This document shows, piece by piece, positions 54,768-63,299 of a DNA stretch of 64,000 bases. The position numbers and the translations under genes are program-made. The notes under the pieces were generated by a model. It saw only the letters and a list, made by a program, of their open reading frames with translations. It did no database searches and was not told where the DNA came from. The DNA is from Pedobacter rhizosphaerae. GTDB taxonomy: Bacteria > Bacteroidota > Bacteroidia > Sphingobacteriales > Sphingobacteriaceae. The DNA is taken from contig NZ_FOGG01000004.1 in the NCBI RefSeq assembly GCF_900111155.1, forward strand, positions 62,001 to 126,000, given 5' to 3'. The number at the start of each line of letters is the position of its first letter. The stretch's first letter is position 1.

Positions 54768-56021
54768 CTATAGTTGGTGATGCAAACTTTCTTGTAAAAA
54801 TGGGTGATTCTTTGCAATTAACGGCTTTTTGCTCAAAGCGGTTAAAACTGTAAAGGTAAACAATCCTACAAAACCCAATGCTGTACCAATTTCGATAACA
54901 CCGAAACCGTTTGAACCATCCTCTACTGCTCCTGGCATAATCATTTGGTAATAATCAACCCAGTGTCCTAGCAATACTACGATAGCCACAAATAATAATT
55001 TCTTATCTGTTCTTTTGTTATCTCTATCCATTAATAGTAATACTGGCGCTAAGAAGTTCATGGCTAGGTTTAAGAAAAACCAAAACTTGTAATACTCAAA
55101 GCGTTTGTAGAAATATACTGTTTCCTCTGGCATGTTGGCATAGTATATCAATAAGAATTGAGCGAACCATACGTAAGTCCAGAAAATAGAGAAACCAAAT
55201 ACCAACTGTCCTAAATTGTGCAAGTGACTGTTGCTAACCCATTGCATATATCCAGCTCTTCTTAAAAGAATTAGTATTACTGAAATGGCAGCTAAACTAC
55301 TTACCCACATGGCAGCGAAGTTATACCAACCGAACATGGTTGAGAACCAGTGTGCCTCTAAAGACATCACGGTATCAAAAGCAAATATTGGCGTGGTAAA
55401 TCCGTAAATTACTAAGAAGATACAAGCGTTTTTGAAACTTGTTCTGTAAGAGTTTAAACCACCGTTTAAATCTTCATTGTAAGATAAGTTTACAAATTTG
55501 ATTGCGAAGAAGCTGTAGATTCCTAAAAAGATTACTAATCTTCCTAAGAAGAAAGGTATATTTAAGAAAACAGACTTACCAGCAATGATTGCATCATAGT
55601 GCTCAGATCCTTTTTCCGCTAAACCATGAGTGGCCCAGTGTTTATAAAGATATGGAGCAGTTACGGTTTGTCCGTGCTCGATAATGTCGTGTTGTAAGAA
55701 TAAGCCAGCACCTGCAATAACGATTAAGATAACCGATGCAATAGGTAATGTTTTAGCCATAGCTTGTGGTACACGCAAAATTGCTGCAGACCATCCCGCT
55801 TGTGCTACATATTGAACAGCTAGGAAAAATGATCCTGACATACATACGCATGCAAAATAATATCCCATAAGCAACAAGTTAGCAAAGGTGCGCTCCTGAT
55901 GGCCACTAAAAAATCCGTAAGCAATAGCAGCGATACCTAAAACGATACCAACTATACTTAAGGTTTTTGCTTTACCTGTAAACTCAAACTGTTCACTAAA
56001 ATTAAAATTGTGAGTTCCCAT
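54768..56021 (-). CDS. actF: Alternative Complex III subunit F (ActF)
   Basis: This 417-residue integral membrane subunit has about ten helices and no cofactor motif. It is the NrfD-like second membrane core subunit of Alternative Complex III, known in annotation as quinol:cytochrome c oxidoreductase quinone-binding subunit 2. Position and length match the family, and motifs such as FDTVMSLEAHWFSTMFGWY are typical. It ends the act set and precedes the oxidase genes, separated from subunit II by 70 bp. Confidence 0.93.
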   Translation of the reverse strand: MGTHNFNFSEQFEFTGKAKTLSIVGIVLGIAAIAYGFFSGHQERTFANLLLMGYYFACVCMSGSFFLAVQYVAQAGWSAAILRVPQAMAKTLPIASVILIVIAGAGLFLQHDIIEHGQTVTAPYLYKHWATHGLAEKGSEHYDAIIAGKSVFLNIPFFLGRLVIFLGIYSFFAIKFVNLSYNEDLNGGLNSYRTSFKNACIFLVIYGFTTPIFAFDTVMSLEAHWFSTMFGWYNFAAMWVSSLAAISVILILLRRAGYMQWVSNSHLHNLGQLVFGFSIFWTYVWFAQFLLIYYANMPEETVYFYKRFEYYKFWFFLNLAMNFLAPVLLLMDRDNKRTDKKLLFVAIVVLLGHWVDYYQMIMPGAVEDGSNGFGVIEIGTALGFVGLFTFTVLTALSKKPLIAKNHPFLQESLHHQL

Positions 56022-56037
56022 TTATATTCTGCTTTAC

Positions 56038-56661
56038 TTATTGTCCTTTTTGTAATTGTTGAACATACATCACCACTTTCCAACGATCTGTTGGTGAGAT
56101 TTGTGAAGCATGTGAGCCCATGTTATTTACACCATATGTAATGGTATGGTAGATTTTACCTGCAGTAAGATCAGCCATGTTTCCTCCTCTTGATGAAGCA
56201 CCTGCAAAGTAAGAAGGTACACCGCTAAATTTCTCAATCTTCACTAAGTGTCCTTGTCCATCGCCTTTTTCACCGTGGCAAGGATTACAGAAAACTGTAA
56301 AAAGGTGTTTACCTTCTGCCAGGTTTACGGTATCAACAGGCAATGGGTTTACCATGCTTACACCTGCTGCATCATATCCTTCTTTGGTGTTTGGATATTC
56401 GTCATATTCTGTAAAGCCTACTGGTTTAGTGTGCGCAGGTGGAACCTGGGCTGCATGACCATTAAAGCTTTTTAAATATTCGTTGGTTGTAGATACAGGT
56501 TGATCTGGATTCAGCGCAAGTGCATCATACATGTTTCTGGCATACTCCATACCAGTACTGCGTTTATCTCTACAAGCCGATAAAGTAGCTGCAAATGCGA
56601 TAGCTAAAAACGCGGCATAAACAAATTTATTCTTATTCATAGCTAATGTACTTCCTTTCAT
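56038..56661 (-). CDS. actE: Alternative Complex III subunit E, monoheme cytochrome c lipoprotein (ActE)
   Basis: This 207-residue protein has one heme motif, FCNPCHGEKGDG (near residue 124), and a lipoprotein signal ending ATLSAC (Cys30 from the long start). The internal ATG at 56640 gives a standard signal and reduces the overlap with ActD to 8 bp, so the true start is probably there. It carries electrons from the complex to the oxidase or to soluble carriers. Its ligand Met is expected downstream in VNNMGSHASQ. Confidence 0.93.
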   Translation of the reverse strand: MKGSTLAMNKNKFVYAAFLAIAFAATLSACRDKRSTGMEYARNMYDALALNPDQPVSTTNEYLKSFNGHAAQVPPAHTKPVGFTEYDEYPNTKEGYDAAGVSMVNPLPVDTVNLAEGKHLFTVFCNPCHGEKGDGQGHLVKIEKFSGVPSYFAGASSRGGNMADLTAGKIYHTITYGVNNMGSHASQISPTDRWKVVMYVQQLQKGQ

Positions 56662-57169
56662 TATACTTTACTTCTAAAGCACCTGCTCCTTTTAATAAAC
56701 CATCAATTACAGTGTGCTCTGCATTTTCCTTGGCATCAACAGCGATCACAAAACGATCATCTGTTGCACGAAGATCCATTACTCTTGGTGCTCTTCCCGG
56801 GAATAAATGCGTAGATGCATAATAGCTTAAAACCATTCCGAATGCACAGAATAATACTGTTAATTCGAACATTATCGGAATGAAATCCGGCAATGCGAAT
56901 GATGGTTTACCACCAATGTTAACTTTCCAATCAATAACTGCGCAAAAATAGATTAAAGCAAAAGCTGCACAAGTACCGGTGATACCAAAGCAGAATGCTG
57001 CGATATCGATTCTTGATCTTTTAATTCCTAATTTGGCTTCTATTCCGTGTATAGGCATTGGGGTATATACATCATAAATACTGATGTTATTCTCCTGAAG
57101 TTTTTCGATGCCGTGCATCAACTCATCAGGATCGCCAAAGCTGCCTAAAATATATTTGATATTACTCAT
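56633..57169 (-). CDS. actD: Alternative Complex III subunit D (DUF3341, ActD)
   Basis: This 178-residue inner-membrane subunit has two membrane helices (about 58-80, 98-120) and the DUF3341 features YDVYTPMPIHGIEAKLGI and RVMDLRATDDRFVIAVD. It is a small accessory subunit of Alternative Complex III. It starts 2 bp after ActC and overlaps ActE. Confidence 0.93.
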   Translation of the reverse strand: MSNIKYILGSFGDPDELMHGIEKLQENNISIYDVYTPMPIHGIEAKLGIKRSRIDIAAFCFGITGTCAAFALIYFCAVIDWKVNIGGKPSFALPDFIPIMFELTVLFCAFGMVLSYYASTHLFPGRAPRVMDLRATDDRFVIAVDAKENAEHTVIDGLLKGAGALEVKYNERKYISYE

Positions 57170-57171
57170 TG

Positions 57172-58644
57172 TTATATTTTTGCGTATTCTTCTTGTTTAA
57201 CACTATCAAATTTCTCTAACGACTCTACATACTCGTCAACGTATTCTTTCTTCTCTGATCCTTCTGCAATAATCTTTTTCTTAGCTTGCTCTGAAGCAGA
57301 TTTCAAGATGATCTTAACCTCTGCAATAGCGATTGAAGGTAAAACTCTCAAGAATAATAAGAATAAAGTGAAGAATAAACCAATTGAGCCTACGAATACA
57401 CTGATATCAACCCAAGTTGGATAGAACATCGCCCAGCTTGAAGGAATATAATCACGGTGTAATGAAGTAACGATAATTACGAAACGCTCAAACCACATAC
57501 CCACGTTTACTACGATTGATAAAATCCAGGTAGCTTTAATGCTTAAACGGATCTTTTTGAACCATAATAGCTGTGGAGAGATTACGTTACAAGTCATCAT
57601 CATCCAGTATGACCACCAGTAAGGACCAGTAGAACGGTTGATAAATGCATATTGCTCGTATTCTGAACCAGAGTACCATGCAATGAAGAACTCTGTTAAA
57701 TAAGCCACACCTACGATTGAACCAGTTAAGATGATAATCTTGTTCATCGATTCAATGTGGAACATGGTGATATAGTTCTCTAAGCCTAAAACTTTACGTG
57801 CAACTAATAATAAGGTTAATACCATGGCGAAACCAGAGAAAATCGCTCCTGCTACGAAATATGGAGGGAAGATTGTGGTGTGCCATCCTGGAATTACCGA
57901 GGTTGCAAAGTCCATAGATACAATGGTGTGTACCGAAAGTACCAATGGTGTAGAAATACCCGCTAAGATTAAGGACACAGCCTCAAAACGTTGCCAGGTT
58001 TTAACACTTCCGTTCCATCCAAAAGAGAAGATAGAATAGATTTTTCTGCGTGTTCCTACTGCACGGTCACGAATAGTAGCGATATCTGGTAATAACCCTG
58101 TGTACCAGAATAATAATGATACAGAGAAGTAAGTAGAGATCGCAAACATATCCCATACCAATGGTGAGTTAAAGTTTACCCAAAGTGATCCGAACTGATT
58201 CGGTAAAGGTAATACCCAGTAAGCTAACCACGGGCGGCCCATGTGAGAAACAACATAGGTTGCCGCACAAATAACCGCAAAGATGGTCATAGCCTCTGCC
58301 GAACGGTTAATTGAGTTACGCCAGTTCTGACGGAAGAGTAAAAGTACTGCTGAAATTAGTGTTCCAGCGTGACCGATACCTACCCACCATACGAAACCGG
58401 TGATATCCCATGCCCATCCAACTGTTTTATTTAAACCCCATGCGCCAATACCATTCCAAAAGGTATAACTCACGGCAACAACCCAAAGCAAAGCGCCTAA
58501 AGCGGAAACGATGAAACCAATCCACCATGCTTTGTTTGGCTTATTCTCTACCGGGCTTAAAATGTCATCCGTAATTTTTGCATACGTAATGTCATTTCCG
58601 GTAATTAAGGGTTCTCTAAGTATTGATTCGTTATGTCCTGACAT
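57172..58644 (-). CDS. actC: Alternative Complex III subunit C, NrfD-like membrane subunit (ActC)
   Basis: This 490-residue NrfD/polysulfide-reductase-type membrane protein has ten helices. It is the quinol-oxidising core subunit, lying under ActB, and includes FVWWVGIGHAGTLISAVLLL and HTIVSMDFATSVIPGWHTTIF. It takes electrons from menaquinol and passes them to the Fe-S clusters of ActB. It sits between ActB (26 bp upstream) and ActD. Confidence 0.95.
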   Translation of the reverse strand: MSGHNESILREPLITGNDITYAKITDDILSPVENKPNKAWWIGFIVSALGALLWVVAVSYTFWNGIGAWGLNKTVGWAWDITGFVWWVGIGHAGTLISAVLLLFRQNWRNSINRSAEAMTIFAVICAATYVVSHMGRPWLAYWVLPLPNQFGSLWVNFNSPLVWDMFAISTYFSVSLLFWYTGLLPDIATIRDRAVGTRRKIYSIFSFGWNGSVKTWQRFEAVSLILAGISTPLVLSVHTIVSMDFATSVIPGWHTTIFPPYFVAGAIFSGFAMVLTLLLVARKVLGLENYITMFHIESMNKIIILTGSIVGVAYLTEFFIAWYSGSEYEQYAFINRSTGPYWWSYWMMMTCNVISPQLLWFKKIRLSIKATWILSIVVNVGMWFERFVIIVTSLHRDYIPSSWAMFYPTWVDISVFVGSIGLFFTLFLLFLRVLPSIAIAEVKIILKSASEQAKKKIIAEGSEKKEYVDEYVESLEKFDSVKQEEYAKI

Positions 58645-58670
58645 AATTTGTATTTTCTTTATACTAAAGC

Positions 58671-61600
58671 TTACGCTTGTACTGTTGTATCTGTGTTTCT
58701 AATCTTTGTCATATATCCGATACCCGGTTTCACGTTGATCTCTTCCAGAACATAGTAAATACGCTCTGAACGTAAAGCTTTTGAAACCTCTGAGTTTGGA
58801 TCGTTTGAATCACCAAATATGATTGCATTTGCTGAACAAGCTTCCTGACAAGCCATTTTGATATCGCCATCTTTCAATGCGCGTTTCTCTAATTTTGCTT
58901 GTAATTTACCACCTTGGATACGTTGGATACACATTGAGCATTTCTCCATAACCCCTCTTGAACGAGTAGTTACATCAGGATTCAATACCAATTGAGTGAA
59001 TTCGTTGTTCAGATAGTTATCAAAACGTGAATCATTCCAGTAGTTAAACCAGTTGAAACGACGAACTTTGTATGGACAGTTATTCGCACAGTAACGGGTA
59101 CCTACGCAACGGTTATAAGCCATGTGGTTTAAACCATCTGATGAGTGAACAGTTGCCAATACCGGACAAACCGTTTCGCATGGTGCGTGATCACAGTGTT
59201 GACACAACATTGGTTGGTGAACTACAGAAACGTGATCTAAGTCATCTAATTTAGCAATTTCCTTTTCTCTGGTTACATCACCTTCTGGTGTTTCAAAGCT
59301 ATAGTAGCGATCGATACGGATCCAGTGCATCTCACGACGACGACGAACCTCATCACGACCTACAACAGGAATATTATTTTCTACGTTACAAGCCACAACA
59401 CATGAACCACAACCTGTACAAGCATTCAAATCGATTGCCATAACCCAGTTGTTTCCTGGTTTCTCATATTGATCCCAAAGGTCGTAATCTTTATGATCGC
59501 CTTTATGGTTACCTGCAGCAGGATTTTTAAGATATTCTTTGAATGATGCTTCTTTAATTACCGCACGACCTTCGAAAGAGTGGTGAGTTTGTGTTTGAGC
59601 CAATTCATAATAACCACCTGTTGGAGTAATGGTTACTGAAGTAGCATATTGCATCGTTCCGTTTACAAATGTTGCAAATGGGAAAGCATTTTTACCTACA
59701 TCATTACCTGCTTTACCAGCTTTAGTACGGCCATATCCTAATGAGATAGAAGCGGTACCTTGTGCTTGTCCCGGTTGAATTAAAACTGGAAGTGTTACAG
59801 AATAGCCGTTAGTAGATTTTACTTCTACTACATCAAATTCTTTAACTTTTAACTTCTCAGCAAATTTTGGTGCAAGGGCAACAAAGTTATCCCAGGTTAC
59901 TTTAGAAACAGGCTCTGGTAATTCTTGTAAGAATGCATTGTTTGCATTTTTACCATCACGCATTGGAACGGTTTCGTAAACCTGTAACTCAATTTCCTTA
60001 GCTAAAGCTTTACTACTGTTGGTAATTGAAGTAGCAACAGCAGCTAAAGATAAGCTGAAAGCATAAGTTCCTGCTGGTTTAGCGGCAACTGTAACTACAC
60101 CTTTATCTAAAACCTGCTCCCATTTCAAACCAACTGCTGGCAACATTTTAGTTTCCCAGTTGCTGCGTACAAATTGGTAGTAATCTTTAACTGGTGCATC
60201 AGCCCAGGTTAATAAACTTTCTTCTGCCTGACGGCTATTGAAAACCGGGTTGATAGTTGGCTGTACGATAGAATAATATCCTTCGTAAGCATTTGCATCT
60301 CCCCAAGATTCTAAGTAGTTGTGGTTAATCGCGATAACATCACATAGTGTAGCTGTCTCATCTGCACGATCAGAGAAAGAAACCTTAGTTGGTACTTTCG
60401 CTAATGCTTCAGCAAATCCTTTAGCATTTACATAATCGTAAGCAGGGTTGCTATTTAAGAATAAAACAGCACCAACTTCTCCACGACCCATCTCAGCAAC
60501 TAAGCCATTAAATTCAGCATCGTTACCTGCATATAAGTAACAAGGATTATCTAAATCGATCGTAGTACCATAGCTACCAATAGCAGCGTTAATGGCATTC
60601 ACTAAAATCTGAGTAGATACATCATTAGAACCACTTACAACCAGAGCTTTTCCTTTTAATTGTACTAACTCTTTAGCCGCAAGTTTGATTACCTTATCAG
60701 CAGTAGCATTATTACCTAAAGCAGCGCCCGGTAATGCAGCACCAGTGATGGCGTTATATAAAGCTAATAGTGCCGGACCTTCTTCAGATAATTTAATCGG
60801 AACACGGGTATCAGCATTAGTACCTGTTAAGCTCATTCCACTTTCGAACTGAATGTGGCGGCTCATCTTTTTATTTTCTAACGATTTGTAGTTACGGTTA
60901 GCAGTATATTGAGCTGTAAACTCTTCTCCGCTAATCCAGGTACCTAAGAAATCAGCACCAAAGCTTACAATTAAGTCAGCTTTATCGAAGTTATACTTAG
61001 GTAACACGGCTTTACCAAAGCTATTTTGATTCGCCTGGATAATACCTGTATAAGAAACTGCATCGTACTGAACCAATTTAGCCGCAGGATATTTTGCAAC
61101 GAAAGCTGCAATAACCGCGTTGGTTGAAGGACTGTTTACAGTTGAAGCTACAATACGGATTTTTTTGCCTGAAGTTTGAGCCTTAACTAAACCTTCTTTA
61201 ACAAAAGCATCGATTTTTGCCCATGATGTTTCTTCTACGTTACCACCTTTTACTGTAGCAGGTGCTTTAAGCTTAGAAACATCGTATAAATCTAATACAG
61301 AAGCTTGCGCTCTTGCATCAGTTCCGCAGTTAAATTGACCCGCATTAGGATTTGGCTCAATTTTAATTGGACGACCTTCTCTGGTTTTAACCAAAATACT
61401 CTGGCCATTAAAGCTGGAAGTATAATAGTTAGGAATACCTGGAGTTACTTCTTCAGGCTTTACCAAATAAGGGATTGATTTTTTTAACGGTGTACTTTGG
61501 CACGCGGCTAATGTAACGGCACCTAAACCAAAGCCTAACGCCTTTAAAAAGTCGCGGCGTGGGGTAACGGTACTTAACCCTGCTTCATTTAAAACATCTT

Positions 61601-61703
61601 CTATTGGAAGTGGCTCGGCGAATTCGTTTTTGTTATTTTTAACAAAATCGGGTGTATTGTTATACTCCTCTAAGCCTTTCCAGTATTTTTTATTGCTTTC
61701 CAT
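58671..61703 (-). CDS. actB: Alternative Complex III subunit B, Fe-S/molybdopterin-like fusion (ActB)
   Basis: This 1010-residue protein has a variant Tat signal (TPRRDFLKALGFGLGAVTLAAC, given in two parts: RRDFLKALGFG then lipid-type AAC). A large domain similar to molybdopterin oxidoreductases follows (about 80-700), then a four-cluster ferredoxin domain: CTGCGSCVVACNVEN near 757, CQHCDHAPCETVCP near 833, CVGTRYCANNCPYKVRRFNW near 866, and the last set split between CSMCIQRI near 922 and CQEACSANA near 951. In characterised Alternative Complex III the large domain has no molybdenum cofactor. It moves electrons from quinol to ActA. The next gene upstream is ActA. Confidence 0.96.
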   Translation of the reverse strand: MESNKKYWKGLEEYNNTPDFVKNNKNEFAEPLPIEDVLNEAGLSTVTPRRDFLKALGFGLGAVTLAACQSTPLKKSIPYLVKPEEVTPGIPNYYTSSFNGQSILVKTREGRPIKIEPNPNAGQFNCGTDARAQASVLDLYDVSKLKAPATVKGGNVEETSWAKIDAFVKEGLVKAQTSGKKIRIVASTVNSPSTNAVIAAFVAKYPAAKLVQYDAVSYTGIIQANQNSFGKAVLPKYNFDKADLIVSFGADFLGTWISGEEFTAQYTANRNYKSLENKKMSRHIQFESGMSLTGTNADTRVPIKLSEEGPALLALYNAITGAALPGAALGNNATADKVIKLAAKELVQLKGKALVVSGSNDVSTQILVNAINAAIGSYGTTIDLDNPCYLYAGNDAEFNGLVAEMGRGEVGAVLFLNSNPAYDYVNAKGFAEALAKVPTKVSFSDRADETATLCDVIAINHNYLESWGDANAYEGYYSIVQPTINPVFNSRQAEESLLTWADAPVKDYYQFVRSNWETKMLPAVGLKWEQVLDKGVVTVAAKPAGTYAFSLSLAAVATSITNSSKALAKEIELQVYETVPMRDGKNANNAFLQELPEPVSKVTWDNFVALAPKFAEKLKVKEFDVVEVKSTNGYSVTLPVLIQPGQAQGTASISLGYGRTKAGKAGNDVGKNAFPFATFVNGTMQYATSVTITPTGGYYELAQTQTHHSFEGRAVIKEASFKEYLKNPAAGNHKGDHKDYDLWDQYEKPGNNWVMAIDLNACTGCGSCVVACNVENNIPVVGRDEVRRRREMHWIRIDRYYSFETPEGDVTREKEIAKLDDLDHVSVVHQPMLCQHCDHAPCETVCPVLATVHSSDGLNHMAYNRCVGTRYCANNCPYKVRRFNWFNYWNDSRFDNYLNNEFTQLVLNPDVTTRSRGVMEKCSMCIQRIQGGKLQAKLEKRALKDGDIKMACQEACSANAIIFGDSNDPNSEVSKALRSERIYYVLEEINVKPGIGYMTKIRNTDTTVQA

Positions 61704-61752
61704 TTAAGCTATATTACTGTTTATTCGAACGTTCTTACTAAACTCTAATCTA

Positions 61753-63054
61753 TTAATAGTGGCATTTACCACACTCTAAACCACCCAATAACGCTGGTGT
61801 AATTTTCTCGCCTTTTTTAATCTTCTCATGCGCTTCGATAACTTTAGCGTAGAAAGCATTGTTTTTCTGGCCAGAAATATCAGTTTCCTTGTGGCAGTTG
61901 ATACACCATTTCATGGTAAGTGGAGAGTATTGATAAATCTCTTCCATTGTATTAACCGGACCATGACAAGCGAAACATACTGGTTCAGTTGGCTGTAATC
62001 CTTTAGCTTTACGGATAGCATCTTCAGCAACTACTACGTGTTGAGAGTGGTTGAAGTAAGCGAAATCAGGTAGATTGTGTACACGTACCCACTCCATTGG
62101 CTTAGCTTTGCTGTCGTCATATTTCTGAGTCTCAGGATCGTAACCTAAAGCATTGTAAATTTTCTTGATCTCAGGAGAAATCTCACCATCATATTTATCT
62201 CTTGCCTGTACCGCTTTGTGACAGTTCATACAAACGTTTAATGATGGAATAGTAGCATTTTTAGATTTAAACGCTCCGTTGTGACAATACTGACAATCGA
62301 TTTGATTGATACCAGCGTGTAACTCGTGAGAAAATTTAATCGGCTGAACTGGCTGGTAACCGGTATGAACACCAGTATTCCACATACCCATCCATCCGAA
62401 TGAACCTAAACAGATAATTAAACATAAAATGAAGAACATCACAAATTTCTTGTTCTTGAACATCTTACGGATACCTACCTTTAATGGCACATCCTCTTCA
62501 ATCTCGATACCTTGTTTTTGTAGGATTAAACGTTCTAGTAATTTAGAAGCGCGACCTAACACCACCAAGATCACAATAGCAACAGCTACGATAGCTACGA
62601 TACCTGCGATAGATAAACCTGAAGTAGTTTCATCTTTTACAGCTACAGCACCAGTTCCAGCAGCAGGTTTTGGCTCGCCTTCTTTAATGTATGCTAAAAT
62701 GCTTTTTACTTTTGCCTCATCCAACTCAGGGAATGAAGTCATGGCAACTTTATTGTTTTCGTTGAAAACTTTAACAGCTGCAGCATCGCCTGAAGCGATT
62801 AACGCTTGCGAATTTGGAATCCACTTCAATAACCACTCCTCCGAATGTCTATCCGATACTCCTGTCAACGCAGGACCGATCAATTTAGCATCTAAGGCAT
62901 GGCATGAAGAACATTTAGCTTTGAAAAGCGTCCTCCCTTCTTTAGCATCTTGCGCATTTACGGTAGAAACCGCCAGTACGGAAATTGCTGAAAACACGAA
63001 TAACGACTTCCAAACGCTTTTTAAAATCATCGAGATATCTCTCATAATGAACAC
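61753..63054 (-). CDS. actA: Alternative Complex III subunit A, six-heme cytochrome c (ActA)
   Basis: This 433-residue multiheme protein has six CxxCH motifs: CSSCH (48-52), then CQYCH, CMNCH, CFACH, CINCH and CGKCH in the C-terminal half. The N-terminal monoheme cytochrome domain with signal peptide is joined, through one helix (about 148-168) and a second (about 202-222), to the classical five-heme ActA. The N-terminus has several Met codons; ATG at 63054 or the later MILKSVW start could be used. It is the first gene of the act operon and takes electrons from ActB. Confidence 0.94.
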   Translation of the reverse strand: MFIMRDISMILKSVWKSLFVFSAISVLAVSTVNAQDAKEGRTLFKAKCSSCHALDAKLIGPALTGVSDRHSEEWLLKWIPNSQALIASGDAAAVKVFNENNKVAMTSFPELDEAKVKSILAYIKEGEPKPAAGTGAVAVKDETTSGLSIAGIVAIVAVAIVILVVLGRASKLLERLILQKQGIEIEEDVPLKVGIRKMFKNKKFVMFFILCLIICLGSFGWMGMWNTGVHTGYQPVQPIKFSHELHAGINQIDCQYCHNGAFKSKNATIPSLNVCMNCHKAVQARDKYDGEISPEIKKIYNALGYDPETQKYDDSKAKPMEWVRVHNLPDFAYFNHSQHVVVAEDAIRKAKGLQPTEPVCFACHGPVNTMEEIYQYSPLTMKWCINCHKETDISGQKNNAFYAKVIEAHEKIKKGEKITPALLGGLECGKCHY

Positions 63055-63126
63055 TTTATACTTATTTAATTTATTTTTTGTTGTGAAATGAATGATCGGG
63101 ATACAATAGCCCTTTCAAAACTTGAA

Positions 63127-63134
63127 CAAAAGTA
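63127..63134 (-). promoter_or_regulatory. Candidate -7 element of the act operon
   Basis: On the minus strand TACTTTTG is a perfect TAnnTTTG, placing initiation near 63121 and giving a leader of about 67 nt before actA. A -33 TTG is not clear. The rest of 63055-63299 holds only a terminator and no gene. Confidence 0.5.
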
Positions 63135-63230
63135 TAACTTATTAATAAATCCCATGACATAATAGTGACTTGAAATACAATTTATAATCATTCTAAACAA
63201 ATGCCATTTCAAGCTATTCAGCCAATAAAA

Positions 63231-63264
63231 ATGCCCATTTTCGAAGTTCATCTTGAATGGGCAT
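63231..63264 (-). terminator. Terminator of the deoxyhypusine-synthase-like gene
   Basis: A 9-bp stem (ATGCCCATT with AATGGGCAT) is followed on the minus strand by TTTTATT. A second palindrome, CAAAACCAA-T-TTGGTTTTG, lies just before it at 63268-63286. Both are in the 70 bp past the stop codon. Confidence 0.75.
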
Positions 63265-63299
63265 CCTCAAAACCAATTTGGTTTTGAACAAATAATTAA

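Noticed and set aside
62429..63091. A 220-codon plus-strand frame opposite actA
   Set aside because: It mirrors a well-supported cytochrome gene, and its sequence is composition-driven with no family features.
63066..63251. Small minus-strand frame between actA and the deoxyhypusine-like gene
   Set aside because: It covers the promoter candidate and the terminator, and its product has no recognisable features.
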